Positions 27,092-37,115 of a stretch of 64,000 nucleotides of DNA are shown here, piece after piece. The DNA is taken from the NCBI RefSeq assembly GCF_006494425.1, contig NZ_VHIV01000001.1:620001-684000 (forward strand). Reading direction: 5' to 3'. Each line of letters begins with the position of its first letter. The first letter of the stretch is position 1. Below the pieces are notes generated by a model. The model made no database searches. It was not told the origin of the DNA and saw nothing but the letters and a program-made list of their open reading frames with translations. The translations under genes were made by a program, and so were the position numbers. The DNA comes from Bacillus dicomae. Its GTDB lineage: Bacteria > Bacillota > Bacilli > Bacillales > Bacillaceae_G.

Positions 27092-28381
27092 ATGGAGATC
27101 GTTTGTGAAGATTTTCAAAAAGCGTTAACGAAAATAAAATTGCTACGAGAAAACGCTAATATAATAGAAGAAACTGTTCAAAAAAATGTAAACAAAATTG
27201 TTCGAAATGTAAGGGAGAGTAGGGATGAGGCCCTATCTTTTTATACAAAAAAGTTTGATGGTGTGGAGATGAAAGAGTTTCGTGTAAGTGAAGAAGAAAT
27301 AAAAAGAGCGAGTGTGTTTGTAGAAAATTCATTTTTAGAAGCATTACAAGAGGCGAAGAAAAACATTATTTCGTATCACGAAAAGCAAAAAAGGCAATCC
27401 ATATTCGATTGCGAGAGTAAAGGCATCGTTAGAGGACAAATTATTCGACCGTTAGAAAATGTAGGAGTATATGTGCCAGGCGGAACTGCTTCGTATCCTT
27501 CGTCAGTATTAATGAATGTATTGCCAGCAAAACTCGCTGGTGTGCAAAAGATTGTAATGGTAACACCGCCGAGAGAAGGAGGAATTGATCCACATATTTT
27601 AGTTGCTGCAAGTCTCGCAGGGGTAGATGAAATTTATATGGTAGGTGGTGCACAAGCAATTGCAGCTTTAGCATACGGAACGGAATCGATTCCGAAAGTG
27701 GATAAAATAGTTGGCCCTGGAAATTTATACGTCGCTCTAGCAAAACGAGAAGTATATGGAATAGTAAATATCGATATGATTGCTGGACCGTCAGAAATTG
27801 TAGTTATCGCTGATGAAGCCGGTAATGCAAAATATATCGCAGCTGATTTATTATCACAAGCAGAACATGACGAGAGAGCAACGGCAATTTGTATTACAAC
27901 GAATATAGAGTTAGCAAAAGAAGTAGAAAAAGAGATAGAAAGACAGTTAGAAACATTACCAAGAAGCGAAATTGCCCGTGAGTCGATAAATAGAAATGGA
28001 GCCATTTGTATCGTTCCTTCTTTAGATGAGGCACTAAAGTTATCGAATGAAATTGCTCCAGAACATTTAGAGTTACATATAAAAGAACCGATGAATGCTC
28101 TAGCTTATGTAAAACATGCAGGATCTATTTTTCTTGGACCATATGCTCCGGAACCACTCGGTGATTATTTAGCAGGACCGAATCATGTGTTACCGACAAG
28201 TGGCACAGCAAGATTTTTCTCACCGTTATCAGTCGATGATTTCGTGAAAAAATCAAGCTTCCTGTCTTATACGGAGGATGCGTTAAGAGATATACAACAT
28301 CATATTGTAGAACTTGCCAATAAAGAAGGGTTACATGCGCATGCGAGAGCAATTCAAATAAGATTTGAGGAGGAAGAATAA
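27092..28381 (+). CDS. hisD: Histidinol dehydrogenase
   Basis: 429 aa; ATG 27092 after GGGGGGC. Motifs: [19 protein letters not shown], the signature [24 protein letters not shown] (zinc His), APEHLELH and [17 protein letters not shown] Zn-dependent NAD enzyme performing the last two oxidations, L-histidinol to L-histidine. The stop overlaps the hisB ATG by one base. Confidence 0.97.
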   Translation: MEIVCEDFQKALTKIKLLRENANIIEETVQKNVNKIVRNVRESRDEALSFYTKKFDGVEMKEFRVSEEEIKRASVFVENSFLEALQEAKKNIISYHEKQKRQSIFDCESKGIVRGQIIRPLENVGVYVPGGTASYPSSVLMNVLPAKLAGVQKIVMVTPPREGGIDPHILVAASLAGVDEIYMVGGAQAIAALAYGTESIPKVDKIVGPGNLYVALAKREVYGIVNIDMIAGPSEIVVIADEAGNAKYIAADLLSQAEHDERATAICITTNIELAKEVEKEIERQLETLPRSEIARESINRNGAICIVPSLDEALKLSNEIAPEHLELHIKEPMNALAYVKHAGSIFLGPYAPEPLGDYLAGPNHVLPTSGTARFFSPLSVDDFVKKSSFLSYTEDALRDIQHHIVELANKEGLHAHARAIQIRFEEEE

Positions 28382-28965
28382 TGCGTGAGTCTAGTCAAAT
28401 ACGTGAGACGACAGAAACAAAAATAAAATTAAGTTTGCAGCTTGATGAAGGAAAGAACGTTTCTGTACAAACGGGAGTGGGATTTTTTGACCATATGCTA
28501 ATTTTATTTGCAAGGCATGGAAGATTCGGTTTGCAAGTGGAGGCGGAAGGCGATGTATGCGTTGATGCACATCATACAGTTGAAGATGTTGGAATTGTAC
28601 TCGGAAATTGTTTGAAAGAAGCATTGCAAAATAAAGAGGGGATTAACCGTTATGGCTCTGCTTATGTACCGATGGATGAATCGTTAGGTTTTGTCGCAAT
28701 TGATATTAGCGGGCGCTCGTATATTGTATTTCAAGGAGAATTAACGAATCCAAAGCTAGGGGATTTTGATACAGAACTAACAGAAGAATTTTTTAGAGCA
28801 GTTGCTCATGCTGCCAATATTACGTTACATGCTCGCATTTTATACGGAAGCAATACACATCACAAAGTTGAAGCATTATTTAAAGCATTTGGTAGAGCGC
28901 TTAGGGAAGCGGTTGATAAAAATGCCAACATTACTGGTGTAAATTCAACGAAAGGGATGTTGTAA
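28381..28965 (+). CDS. hisB: Imidazoleglycerol-phosphate dehydratase
   Basis: 194 aa, ATG overlapping the hisD stop. Monofunctional HisB without a phosphatase domain: [30 protein letters not shown] (Mn-ligand His and Glu) and the second-half repeat [20 protein letters not shown]. It dehydrates imidazole glycerol phosphate. The phosphatase function is supplied by the PHP-type HisJ at the operon end. Confidence 0.97.
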   Translation: MRESSQIRETTETKIKLSLQLDEGKNVSVQTGVGFFDHMLILFARHGRFGLQVEAEGDVCVDAHHTVEDVGIVLGNCLKEALQNKEGINRYGSAYVPMDESLGFVAIDISGRSYIVFQGELTNPKLGDFDTELTEEFFRAVAHAANITLHARILYGSNTHHKVEALFKAFGRALREAVDKNANITGVNSTKGML

Positions 28966-29595
28966 TTGATTGCTATTATAGATTATGGAATGGGAAATAT
29001 TCGTAGTGTAGAACAAGCATTAAAATATATTGGAGCAGCGTACATTGTAACGAGTGATAAAGAAGAGATCTTTAGAAGTGATGGAGTGATTTTACCAGGA
29101 GTAGGTGCATTTCCAAAAGCGATGCATGTATTGAAAGAAAAAGATTTAGTGCGTGTATTAAAAGAAATCGGGCGTTCAGGAAAACCGCTTCTAGGCATTT
29201 GTTTAGGAATGCAGCTTTTATTTGAAAAAAGTGAGGAACTGCAAGACTGTAACGGATTAAATTTATTACCAGGTGTTATCCGAAAGTTAAAAGTACCTTA
29301 TAAAATTCCACATATGGGTTGGAATGAGCTAAAGAAAGAGGGAAAAATAGCACTTTGGAATGGAGTAGAGGACGGTTCTTTCGTATATTATGTCCACTCT
29401 TATTATGCAGATTGTCCTAATGAAATTGTGTATGGAATAAGTGAATATGGAGTGAAAGTGCCTGGTTTTGTAGCAAAAGGAAATATATACGGCGCACAAT
29501 TTCATCCTGAAAAAAGTGGTGACATTGGGATGCAAATGTTGAAAAATTTCAAAGGGGTGGTAGAAGCATGGAAATCTTCCCAGCTATCGATTTAA
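28966..29595 (+). CDS. hisH: Imidazole glycerol phosphate synthase, glutaminase subunit
   Basis: 209 aa from TTG immediately after the hisB stop. Class I glutamine amidotransferase: [14 protein letters not shown], the nucleophile Cys in [12 protein letters not shown], and the His-Glu pair in [13 protein letters not shown]. It delivers ammonia to HisF. The 3' end overlaps hisA by 28 bp. Confidence 0.96.
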   Translation: MIAIIDYGMGNIRSVEQALKYIGAAYIVTSDKEEIFRSDGVILPGVGAFPKAMHVLKEKDLVRVLKEIGRSGKPLLGICLGMQLLFEKSEELQDCNGLNLLPGVIRKLKVPYKIPHMGWNELKKEGKIALWNGVEDGSFVYYVHSYYADCPNEIVYGISEYGVKVPGFVAKGNIYGAQFHPEKSGDIGMQMLKNFKGVVEAWKSSQLSI

Positions 29596-30287
29596 AAGAA
29601 GGACGATGCGTTAGACTGTATCAAGGAGAGTTTAGTAAAGAAACAGTAATGAATGAAGATCCGGTTGCGCAAGCGATCATATTCGAAAAATCGGGAGCGA
29701 AAACACTGCATATTGTTGATTTAGATGGTGCAATTGCTGGCGAATCGTTAAACTTGCCGATCATTGAAAAAATTTGCAAGGCAGTACGTATTCCTGTACA
29801 AGTTGGAGGCGGAATTCGGTCACTTATAGTGGTAGAGAAGTTATTTTCAGTAGGGGTAGATAAAGTGATTTTAGGAACTGCCGCTCTTTATGATAAGGAA
29901 TTTTTAGAGGAAGCGGTTCGTCTATATAAAGAAAAAATTATTGTTGGAATTGATGCGAAAAATGGTTTCGTAGCAACGAGAGGGTGGCTTGATATATCTG
30001 AAATTTCTTACATTGATTTAGCGAAGGGAATGGAGAATGTAGGTGTTCAAACGATTGTGTTTACAGACATTTCGAAAGACGGGACACTTGCAGGACCGAA
30101 TGTAGAGCAATTAGAGTTACTACAAAAAAGTGTGGGCATTCGTCTTATTGCTTCTGGAGGAGTGGCATCTATTCAAGATGTGAAAAAATTAAATGATATG
30201 AATATATACGGCGTCATAATTGGTAAGGCTCTTTACGAGAAAACGATTGATTTAGAAGAAGTGTTACAGGTAACAAAGTTATGTTAG
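29568..30287 (+). CDS. hisA: ProFAR isomerase
   Basis: 239 aa; ATG 29568 with AAAGGGGTGG inside hisH. A (beta/alpha)8 barrel with half-barrel phosphate motifs: [17 protein letters not shown] (catalytic Asp), VQVGGGIRS and [12 protein letters not shown], with the second catalytic Asp in [11 protein letters not shown]. Isomerises ProFAR to PRFAR. Overlaps hisF by 7 bp. Confidence 0.96.
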   Translation: MEIFPAIDLKEGRCVRLYQGEFSKETVMNEDPVAQAIIFEKSGAKTLHIVDLDGAIAGESLNLPIIEKICKAVRIPVQVGGGIRSLIVVEKLFSVGVDKVILGTAALYDKEFLEEAVRLYKEKIIVGIDAKNGFVATRGWLDISEISYIDLAKGMENVGVQTIVFTDISKDGTLAGPNVEQLELLQKSVGIRLIASGGVASIQDVKKLNDMNIYGVIIGKALYEKTIDLEEVLQVTKLC

Positions 30288-31039
30288 CGAAACGCATTAT
30301 TCCATGTCTAGATGTGAAAGAAGGTCGAGTCGTAAAAGGTGTAAATTTTATAGGATTACAAGACGTCGGTGATCCTGTTGAAATAGCAGCTTTATATAAT
30401 GATGCGGGAGCAGATGAAATTGTATTTTTAGATATTACGGCAACGCATGAAGGACGAAAAACGATTATAGATGTTGTAGAAGAAACAGCTTCAAAAGTAT
30501 TTATTCCCCTTACAGTTGGAGGAGGGATTTCAGGTGTGAAAGATATGTACAATTTACTAAGAGCGGGAGCAGATAAAGTTTCAATTAACTCAGCAGCAGT
30601 TCGAAATCCAAAGCTAATCGAAGAAGGGGCACAGCATTTTGGCTCACAATGTATTGTCGTCGCAATTGATGCTAGAAAAGTAGCAGAAGATAAGTGGAAT
30701 GTTTATGTGAACGGGGGAAGAATTGATACGGGAATGGATGCAATTGTGTGGGCAAAGCGCGTTACAGAGCTAGGCGCAGGCGAAATTTTGTTAACGAGTA
30801 TGGATGCAGATGGAACGAAAAATGGATATGATCTTCGTTTAACAGAAGAAATTTCAAAAAGCGTTTCCGTACCAGTCATTGCGTCAGGTGGATGTGGTAA
30901 TGCTGATCACATTATAGAAGTGTTTCAAAAGACAACAGTTGATGCAGCGTTAGCGGCATCAATCTTTCATTACGGTGAGGCGACAATAGGGGACGTAAAG
31001 AGAAAATTAAGAAATGCAAACGTCGAGGTGCGGTTATGA
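30281..31039 (+). CDS. hisF: Imidazole glycerol phosphate synthase, cyclase subunit
   Basis: 252 aa; barrel sister of HisA with [18 protein letters not shown] (catalytic Asp), [21 protein letters not shown] (second Asp) and PVIASGGCG. With HisH it closes the imidazole ring, producing IGP and AICAR. It begins 7 bp inside hisA and ends 4 bp inside hisI, so translation is tightly coupled. Confidence 0.97.
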   Translation: MLAKRIIPCLDVKEGRVVKGVNFIGLQDVGDPVEIAALYNDAGADEIVFLDITATHEGRKTIIDVVEETASKVFIPLTVGGGISGVKDMYNLLRAGADKVSINSAAVRNPKLIEEGAQHFGSQCIVVAIDARKVAEDKWNVYVNGGRIDTGMDAIVWAKRVTELGAGEILLTSMDADGTKNGYDLRLTEEISKSVSVPVIASGGCGNADHIIEVFQKTTVDAALAASIFHYGEATIGDVKRKLRNANVEVRL

Positions 31040-31341
31040 AACCTAACTTTTCAAAAGGATTATTACCAGCGGTTGTAATTGAAGAAGGGACAAAAGAAGT
31101 TTTAATGTTAGCTTATATGAGTGAAGAAGCATATGAAAAAACGCTAGAAACGAAAAGAACGTGGTTTTATTCTCGTTCAAGAAGGTCGTTATGGAATAAA
31201 GGAGAAACATCAGGAAATGTCCAATATGTGCAATCTCTTTATTTAGATTGTGATCAAGATTCAATCGTTGTTGTCGTAAAGCAAGTGGGACCTGCTTGCC
31301 ATACGGGAGAGAAAACGTGTTTTCACTATAAAATTATATAG
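31036..31341 (+). CDS. hisI: Phosphoribosyl-AMP cyclohydrolase
   Basis: 101 aa; ATG overlaps the hisF stop. PRA-CH only, not fused to His[37 protein letters not shown] and the metal-binding [27 protein letters not shown] with three Cys. Opens the adenine ring of PR-AMP. The next gene supplies the pyrophosphohydrolase as a separate protein. Confidence 0.96.
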   Translation: MKPNFSKGLLPAVVIEEGTKEVLMLAYMSEEAYEKTLETKRTWFYSRSRRSLWNKGETSGNVQYVQSLYLDCDQDSIVVVVKQVGPACHTGEKTCFHYKII

Positions 31342-31351
31342 GAGGATACAT

Positions 31352-31675
31352 ATGGAAAACGCTTTTACATTACTATTTGAAACAATTGAAAAACGAAAGA
31401 AAAATCCACTTCCGGAATCATATACAAATTACTTGTTTTCAAAAGGAGAAGATAAAATTTTAAAGAAAATTGGTGAGGAATGTTCCGAAGTAATTATCGC
31501 ATCTAAAAATAATGATAAAGAAGAGCTAGTGAAAGAAATGGTTGATGTATTGTATCACTGCTTCGTGTTATTAGCCGAAAAAAATATATCATTAGAAGAT
31601 GTTATGGAGGAAGTGGCAGAAAGAAATGGGAAGCTTTCGCGAGTAGGGGACAGAAGAGACATAGATACATTATAA
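31352..31675 (+). CDS. hisE: Phosphoribosyl-ATP pyrophosphatase
   Basis: 107 aa; ATG 31352 with GGAGG 6 nt upstream. MazG-like all-alpha fold: [31 protein letters not shown] with the metal-binding Glu pair, then [16 protein letters not shown]. Hydrolyses PR-ATP to PR-AMP. Stand-alone HisE, whereas many bacteria, B. subtilis included, carry a HisI-HisE fusion. Confidence 0.95.
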   Translation: MENAFTLLFETIEKRKKNPLPESYTNYLFSKGEDKILKKIGEECSEVIIASKNNDKEELVKEMVDVLYHCFVLLAEKNISLEDVMEEVAERNGKLSRVGDRRDIDTL

Positions 31676-31687
31676 GGGGGAATATAG

Positions 31688-32707
31688 ATGAAGGTGGATT
31701 ATCACATTCATTTAGAAGAAGGGCCATATTCAATAGGGTGGTTAGCTAAAATAAATGAATCATTGCAACAGTATGAACCGCTGAAAGAAGAAAAACATTC
31801 TATGGAATGGCTTGTGAAAACACAAGAACGCCTGCAAAGACGTGTGAAAGAAGGGCCCTTTACAACGAAATGGATTGATTTATATTTAGAAGAAGCTCTG
31901 CGAAAAGGTATAAAAGAAGTTGGTATTGTCGATCATTTTTACCGTTTTTATGAAGCGAAAGAATACTATGAAAGATATGTTGATATTAGTGATTCGGAGC
32001 TTGGTCGTTTACAGAAGGAATGGCTAGATCAAGTAAGGGTAGCGTCACTACATGATTTTACAAAGGCGATAGAAGAAGCGAAAGAACGATGGAGTAAACG
32101 AGGCGTGACGCTTAAACTTGGAATTGAAGCAGATTATTTTATTGGTGGTGAACAAGAATTACAATCTTTACTCGCATTAGGAGACTTTGATTATGTAATT
32201 GGTTCTGTTCATTTTTTAAATGGCTGGGGATTTGATAATCCAGATACGAAAGAATATTTTAAGGAGCATGACTTATATGCTTTATATGATACGTTTTTCA
32301 AAACGGTTGAGTGCGCAGTTCGTTCTAAGTTATTTGATATAATAGCTCATCTTGATAACATAAAAGTATTTAATTGTCGATTAGATGAGAATGAACAGCT
32401 TTCGTATTATAAGGAAGTGGCGCGTGCATTAGTAGAAACTAATACGGCAACGGAAATAAATGCAGGGTTGTACTATCGCTATCCTGTCCGTGAAATGTGT
32501 CCAAGTCCGCTATATTTACAAGTATTAGCTAAGCACGAGGTTCCGATTACTCTCTCCTCAGATGCTCATTATCCGCATGATTTAGGGAAATATGTGAAAG
32601 AGAATATAAAGACGTTACGTAATCATGATATTTCTCACTTAGCTACCTTTACGAAACGAGTTAGAACGATGAGATTACTGGAAGAAGAAGTATCCATTTC
32701 AAAATGA
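31688..32707 (+). CDS. hisJ: Histidinol-phosphatase, PHP type
   Basis: 339 aa; ATG 31688 preceded by AAGGGGG. PHP-domain metal motifs: DYHIHLEEG at the N-terminus, GIVDHF, GIEADYF, VIGSVHFLNGWGF, DIIAHLDNIK and SSDAHYP. Length exceeds the B. subtilis HisJ (about 270 aa) because of an insert of about 60 residues between the first HxH motif and the VDHF strand, containing two similar helical stretches (LVKTQERLQRR). Removes phosphate from histidinol phosphate. Last gene of the his operon; hisC is absent. Confidence 0.93.
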   Translation: MKVDYHIHLEEGPYSIGWLAKINESLQQYEPLKEEKHSMEWLVKTQERLQRRVKEGPFTTKWIDLYLEEALRKGIKEVGIVDHFYRFYEAKEYYERYVDISDSELGRLQKEWLDQVRVASLHDFTKAIEEAKERWSKRGVTLKLGIEADYFIGGEQELQSLLALGDFDYVIGSVHFLNGWGFDNPDTKEYFKEHDLYALYDTFFKTVECAVRSKLFDIIAHLDNIKVFNCRLDENEQLSYYKEVARALVETNTATEINAGLYYRYPVREMCPSPLYLQVLAKHEVPITLSSDAHYPHDLGKYVKENIKTLRNHDISHLATFTKRVRTMRLLEEEVSISK

Positions 32708-32727
32708 TCACGATTTTTTGATGAAAA

Positions 32728-32768
32728 CCCTCCTTTTTGTTCAAAATAAGAAAGAATAAAAAGGAGGG
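32728..32768 (+). promoter_or_regulatory. Hairpin covering the Shine-Dalgarno of the following small gene
   Basis: Perfect 11-bp stem CCCTCCTTTTT / AAAAAGGAGGG; the right arm contains the AAGGAGG site of the gene starting at 32775. With no T run after it, it is not a clear terminator for hisJ. It could act as a translational switch or thermosensor-like element. Confidence 0.6.
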
Positions 32769-32774
32769 TAAGAA

Positions 32775-32942
32775 ATGGCGAAACAACAAAATAAACAAAA
32801 TGTACAAGGTGCACAGCAACAAGCGTATACTTCTGAAACGAATGCTACATCTCAATCCGTTATTGAGGAACAAATTAGTGATACAGTTGCAGAAGGAACG
32901 ATTGATGTGAAGCTTGGAAAAGAATCGCAAGAAAAAGCATAA
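32775..32942 (+). CDS. Small Gln-rich protein (55 aa)
   Basis: ATG 32775 with AAGGAGGG upstream, held in a hairpin. The product is hydrophilic, beginning MAKQQNKQNVQGAQQQAY and ending acidic and Lys-rich; no hydrophobic segment. Composition (Gln, Ala, Thr, Ser) resembles small spore proteins of the gamma-SASP kind, but repeats typical of SspE are not evident. Followed by its own terminator, so it is probably a real monocistronic gene. Confidence 0.6.
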   Translation: MAKQQNKQNVQGAQQQAYTSETNATSQSVIEEQISDTVAEGTIDVKLGKESQEKA

Positions 32943-32973
32943 GAAGAGGGGAGACTTGCATCTCCTCTTTTTT
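32943..32973 (+). terminator. Intrinsic terminator of the Gln-rich small gene
   Basis: AAGAGG.GAGA / TCTCCTCTT hairpin followed by T7, right after the stop codon. Confidence 0.8.
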
Positions 32974-33088
32974 TATGGAAAAGTGTCGATTTTCAAAACT
33001 ATAATCAAATTCCTTGGTTTTTATATGTGGATTTCTTACAATGAAAGATAAGAGATATCCTATTTTGTATAGAAGAGGTGTTAGTGTA

Positions 33089-34060
33089 GTGGCAAAAATA
33101 TTAGTAGCAGGAAAAATTCCCGAAATCGGATTAGAACTATTAAAAGATCATGATGTAGAAATGTACGATAAAGAGGCATTAATTTCTTTAAATGAATTAA
33201 CAGAGCGTGTAAAAGATAAAGATGCATTGTTAAGCCTACTTTCTACAAAGGTGACAAAAGAAGTGATTGATGCGGCACCTAATTTAAAGATTGTGGCAAA
33301 CTACGGTGCTGGTTACGATAATATTGATTACTCGTATGCTGGAGAAAAAGGGATTGCGGTAACGAATACACCGAAAGTATCAACTGAAGCGACAGCAGAA
33401 TTAACATTCGCACTTCTTTTGGCAGCTGCACGTAGAATTCCTGAAGGTGATACGTTATGTCGTACAACTGGATTTAATGGATGGGCACCGCTATTTTTCT
33501 TAGGCCGCGAAGTACATGGTAAGACAATTGGAATTATTGGCCTTGGAGAAATCGGAAAGGCAGTTGCAAAACGTGCGCAAGCGTTTGGAATGAACGTTTT
33601 ATATACAGGACCAAATCGAAAGCCTGAAGCTGAAAGTGAACTGGAAGCAACATATGTAACATTAGAAGAATTATTACAAACAGCAGACTTTATTACAATT
33701 AACTGTGCGTATAATCCGAAATTGCATCATATGATTGATGAAGAACAGTTTAAAATGATGAAGAAAACAGCGTATATTGTAAATGCTTCACGTGGACCAA
33801 TTATGCATGAAGCGGCACTTGCTCAAGCGTTAAAAACGAATGAAATTGAAGGGGCAGCTCTTGATGTGTTTGAATTTGAACCAAAAATTACAGAAGAGCT
33901 AAAAGAATTAAAGAATGTAGTACTTGCTCCTCACGTAGGAAATGCAACATTCGAAACTCGGGATGCGATGGCTGAAATGGCAGTAAGAAATATTTTAGCC
34001 GTATTAAACGGTGAAGAGCCTGTAACACCTGTAAATCAAAAAGTATTCGTTGCAAAATAA
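33089..34060 (+). CDS. D-isomer-specific 2-hydroxyacid dehydrogenase (D-glycerate dehydrogenase-like)
   Basis: 323 aa from GTG 33089, with AGAGGTG 8 nt upstream; the frame stays open upstream without a start signal. Rossmann motif GKTIGIIGLGEIGKAVAKRAQ, catalytic Arg in VNASRGPIMHEAAL, Glu in FEFEPKITEEL and His in LAPHVGNAT. The N-terminal catalytic half has NYGAGYDNID. The family reduces glyoxylate, hydroxypyruvate or other 2-oxoacids with NAD(P)H. Exact substrate not deducible. Monocistronic. Confidence 0.9.
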   Translation: MAKILVAGKIPEIGLELLKDHDVEMYDKEALISLNELTERVKDKDALLSLLSTKVTKEVIDAAPNLKIVANYGAGYDNIDYSYAGEKGIAVTNTPKVSTEATAELTFALLLAAARRIPEGDTLCRTTGFNGWAPLFFLGREVHGKTIGIIGLGEIGKAVAKRAQAFGMNVLYTGPNRKPEAESELEATYVTLEELLQTADFITINCAYNPKLHHMIDEEQFKMMKKTAYIVNASRGPIMHEAALAQALKTNEIEGAALDVFEFEPKITEELKELKNVVLAPHVGNATFETRDAMAEMAVRNILAVLNGEEPVTPVNQKVFVAK

Positions 34061-34063
34061 AAA

Positions 34064-34092
34064 GAAACCTTCCGCAATCGGAAGGTTTTTCT
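34064..34092. terminator. Bidirectional terminator
   Basis: AAACCTTCCG / CGGAAGGTTT stem with CAAT loop and a T-rich tail, shared by the convergent dehydrogenase and pssA. Confidence 0.85.
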
Positions 34093-34793
34093 TATTTTTC
34101 TTTATTTGCTCTTTTAGAAGGTCTTTGTCTAAGAAATTGAGATAGCATATACAAAATATATAGTGGAATAGCAATGAATAAGAAAACAGAAAAGTTACCG
34201 AACCCTGTTTGGTACATTGTAATAATGATTCCAACTAAAAATAGTGTAATAATGATGCTATATCGTGGAATTGGTACATCTTTTAAACTTGGGATACGAA
34301 TGCGGCTCACCATTAAAAATGCAAACGTTACAAATACTGTAATAAGAACGATTTTTGGAATGGTGTGTGAGAATAATGTTAAGAAAGCAACAAGCCCTCC
34401 CGCTGCTGTAATCGGTACCCCAGTGAAATATTTCATTGAAGTAGAAGATGGTGTTACATTAAATCGTGCTAAACGATAAGCCCCGAAAAGAGGGAATAGT
34501 CCCGCTATGTATAGTCCGATGATTCCATAATTGGAGAAAGATGTGTAATACATAAGAACAGCAGGTGCTGCACCAAATGTTACGACATCCGCAAGCGAGT
34601 CAAGCTCTTTTCCCATTTGTGAATCAACACGTAATAAACGAGCAACACGCCCATCAAGACTATCTAACATCATCCCGATAAGTACTAAAATAGCAGCTGA
34701 TTTATAATATCCTAAAGATGCATAGCCGATTGACAAGAATCCACTATATAAATTTCCGAGCGTAAATAAGTTTGGAATAGCTGCTCTATACAA
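34092..34793 (-). CDS. pssA: CDP-diacylglycerol--serine O-phosphatidyltransferase
   Basis: 233 aa from TTG 34793, preceded by AAGGGATC. Integral membrane CDP-alcohol phosphatidyltransferase: the signature DSLDGRVARLLRVDSQMGKELDSLADV (DGxxAR...G...D...D) supplies the metal ligands, with six or more hydrophobic helices. The N-terminal AAIPNLFTLGNLYSGFLSIGYA is typical for PssA. Makes phosphatidylserine, the precursor of phosphatidylethanolamine. psd is not adjacent here. Confidence 0.93.
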   Translation of the reverse strand: MYRAAIPNLFTLGNLYSGFLSIGYASLGYYKSAAILVLIGMMLDSLDGRVARLLRVDSQMGKELDSLADVVTFGAAPAVLMYYTSFSNYGIIGLYIAGLFPLFGAYRLARFNVTPSSTSMKYFTGVPITAAGGLVAFLTLFSHTIPKIVLITVFVTFAFLMVSRIRIPSLKDVPIPRYSIIITLFLVGIIITMYQTGFGNFSVFLFIAIPLYILYMLSQFLRQRPSKRANKEK

Positions 34794-34942
34794 AATCTGA
34801 TCCCTTGCTTTCTGTAATAAATTCTTAATTAGTTTATGAAAGTTTACTTATTTTATCATACCATAAATTTCTTCCTCATACGAAAGAAATTCCCAATTTG
34901 TGAAAGATTTCATAGAAGAAAGATTTGAAAAATAAGTAAAAA

Positions 34943-34974
34943 AAGAAGCAACTTTTATAAAGTTGCTTCTTTTA
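34943..34974 (-). terminator. Intrinsic terminator of the LtaS-family gene
   Basis: AAGAAGCAACTTT / AAAGTTGCTTCTT stem, with a T-rich tract on the minus strand, directly after the stop codon. Confidence 0.85.
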
Positions 34975-36861
34975 CTATTCAAACTTTGTTGTCATGGTTC
35001 CAGTTTTATACTGATTGTTAGGGTCAAAGCGTAATAAATCTCCATAAATGAGTTTGTCGGAGAGTTTTAATTCAGTTTTTGCTTTTTCAATATTCGGTTG
35101 ACATAATGAAATGTCCGCTTCTTCACCAGTATTTCGTTTATAGCACATGTTTTTTGTATAAACATAATCTTCCGAAACGAAGCTGCCATCACGCATTACC
35201 ATAAGTGGGTCTTTTTCTTTAATAAATAAGTCAGTTCCAAATTCAACGGATTGATTTGTTTTAATACCAAGTAAATGAAGTAGCGTTGGTTTAATATCGA
35301 TTTGTCCAGATACTTTAGAAATGACTTTTCCTTCTTGGCCAGGTACATGAATAATGAGAGGGACGCGTTGTAATTGCATAGAATCAAACGGTGTAATAGC
35401 GTCTTTCCCAAGGAACTGAGCCATAGCTGCGTTATGGTTTTCAGAAATACCGTAATGATCTCCATAAATGACAATAACAGAATTATCATACAGTCCTTCT
35501 TCTTTTAATTGCTTAATAAATAGTTTAAGAGCTTCATCCGTGTAACGAACGGTTGGGAAGTAGCGGTTTACAACACCACTTTCTGAATTAAACTCATCAA
35601 CATATTGATCTTCTGGATTTAGAAGAAATGGAAAATGGTTTGTTAAAGTAATAAATTTTGTGTAGAACGGCTGTGGTAAAGATTTTAGCTTTGGAATAGA
35701 TTGTTCAAAGAACTCTTTATCCTTTAACCCCCAACCGACAGACATTTGTTCTGTGCCTACGTAATCATGTAAATTAAAGTAACGATCATATCCAAGTGCA
35801 GGATACATTACATCACGATTCCAAAACGTTTTATCGTTTGAATGGAAGACAGCAGAAGAATAACCGTATTTCTTTAACTGTTCTGGTGTAGCTGTATATT
35901 CATTTGTTGCGTGAGTAAAGAATACAGAACCGCGGTCTAACGGATAAAGTGAATTTTCAACGATAAATTCAGCATCAGAAGTTTTCCCTTGTCCTGTTTG
36001 ATGATAGAAGTTATCGAAATAAAAACTATCTTTAATAAATTCATTTAAAAATGGAGTAATTTCTTTTCCATTTATTTTTTTATTTATAACAAAACTTTGT
36101 GTAGATTCCATTGAAATCAAAATCACATTTTTACCTTTTGCAGCTCCAAATAAGTTTTTATCAGCTTGCTTATCTTTTGAGTCTGTATAGTTTTTAATTT
36201 CAGAGAACCCGTCGCCGCTTGCAAATACACGTTCAGCAGAAGATTTAGATTGAAGTGTAATATCAAATAGATGATATGTGTATAAACCTAAATTTTTCAC
36301 GACAGTTTGACGATCAAATGAGCGTGAGAACATTTGAGGTTTATAAATAACTGAAACAACAATTTGCAGTGCTAATAGAGCTGTTACACCGCTAAAGAAA
36401 GTTCGCTTCTCAGAGCGAGAAAGCGGCGTCTTGTCACAAAATGCAGGGAATTTACGCGAAAGAAACATTAAAATAATTGCATCTGCAAATAAAAGTAATG
36501 TTTTGTACGTAAAAAGTTCTTTTATACTTGTCCCTAAATCAGCCATATTATTTGTTTGAAATAAAACTGGGAATGTAACGAAATCGTTATAAAACCCATA
36601 AAACATTGCATTTCCAAATAAAATAAATGACAGTATAAAGCTGATGCTAATTATAATCCGGTTTCGGTGTTTAGATGCAAGTAAAGCAAAACCGAAAAAT
36701 AAAAGTAACGCAGCTAGCGGATTAATAAAAAGCATAAATTCTTCAAAGAAATTATCGATTTTAATATCAAATGCTAGCTTGTACACAATATATGTTTTTA
36801 TCCATAATAAAACGACTGCAACGAGTGCAAATCGCAGTTTTGGAAACAGACGTGGTAGCAT
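34975..36861 (-). CDS. Lipoteichoic acid synthase family protein
   Basis: 628 aa. Five N-terminal transmembrane helices (about residues 10-180) are followed by an extracellular sulfatase-fold domain. Motifs: NVILISMESTQSF (metal Glu), the catalytic Thr in TGQGKTSDAEF, FHSNDKTFWNRDVMYPALGYD, GDHYGISENHNAA and the C-terminal KPTLLHLLGI. LtaS-type enzymes transfer glycerol phosphate from phosphatidylglycerol to build or prime lipoteichoic acid. B. cereus-group genomes have several paralogues; which one this is (synthase or primase type) cannot be told here. Confidence 0.92.
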   Translation of the reverse strand: MLPRLFPKLRFALVAVVLLWIKTYIVYKLAFDIKIDNFFEEFMLFINPLAALLLFFGFALLASKHRNRIIISISFILSFILFGNAMFYGFYNDFVTFPVLFQTNNMADLGTSIKELFTYKTLLLFADAIILMFLSRKFPAFCDKTPLSRSEKRTFFSGVTALLALQIVVSVIYKPQMFSRSFDRQTVVKNLGLYTYHLFDITLQSKSSAERVFASGDGFSEIKNYTDSKDKQADKNLFGAAKGKNVILISMESTQSFVINKKINGKEITPFLNEFIKDSFYFDNFYHQTGQGKTSDAEFIVENSLYPLDRGSVFFTHATNEYTATPEQLKKYGYSSAVFHSNDKTFWNRDVMYPALGYDRYFNLHDYVGTEQMSVGWGLKDKEFFEQSIPKLKSLPQPFYTKFITLTNHFPFLLNPEDQYVDEFNSESGVVNRYFPTVRYTDEALKLFIKQLKEEGLYDNSVIVIYGDHYGISENHNAAMAQFLGKDAITPFDSMQLQRVPLIIHVPGQEGKVISKVSGQIDIKPTLLHLLGIKTNQSVEFGTDLFIKEKDPLMVMRDGSFVSEDYVYTKNMCYKRNTGEEADISLCQPNIEKAKTELKLSDKLIYGDLLRFDPNNQYKTGTMTTKFE

Positions 36862-37115
36862 AATATACTCCTCTCCTAAAAAGCATGACAGTTCTTGTGG
36901 GCCGGTTTGATTAGCGCCTCATTTTATATATACGAACAGTCCTTTGTTATTATGTTTATTATACTATGAGTATCATTATACGAAAATAAAAGAGAGTTGT
37001 GGGCTTTTTTATAATAATTGAGTAGAAAAAGGGCAGTGGGAGACAATAAAACAGAGTTTCTATGTATGATAATTATCGTGCGCAGAAAGAATCGTGTAAT
37101 AAGACGGAGGTTATA

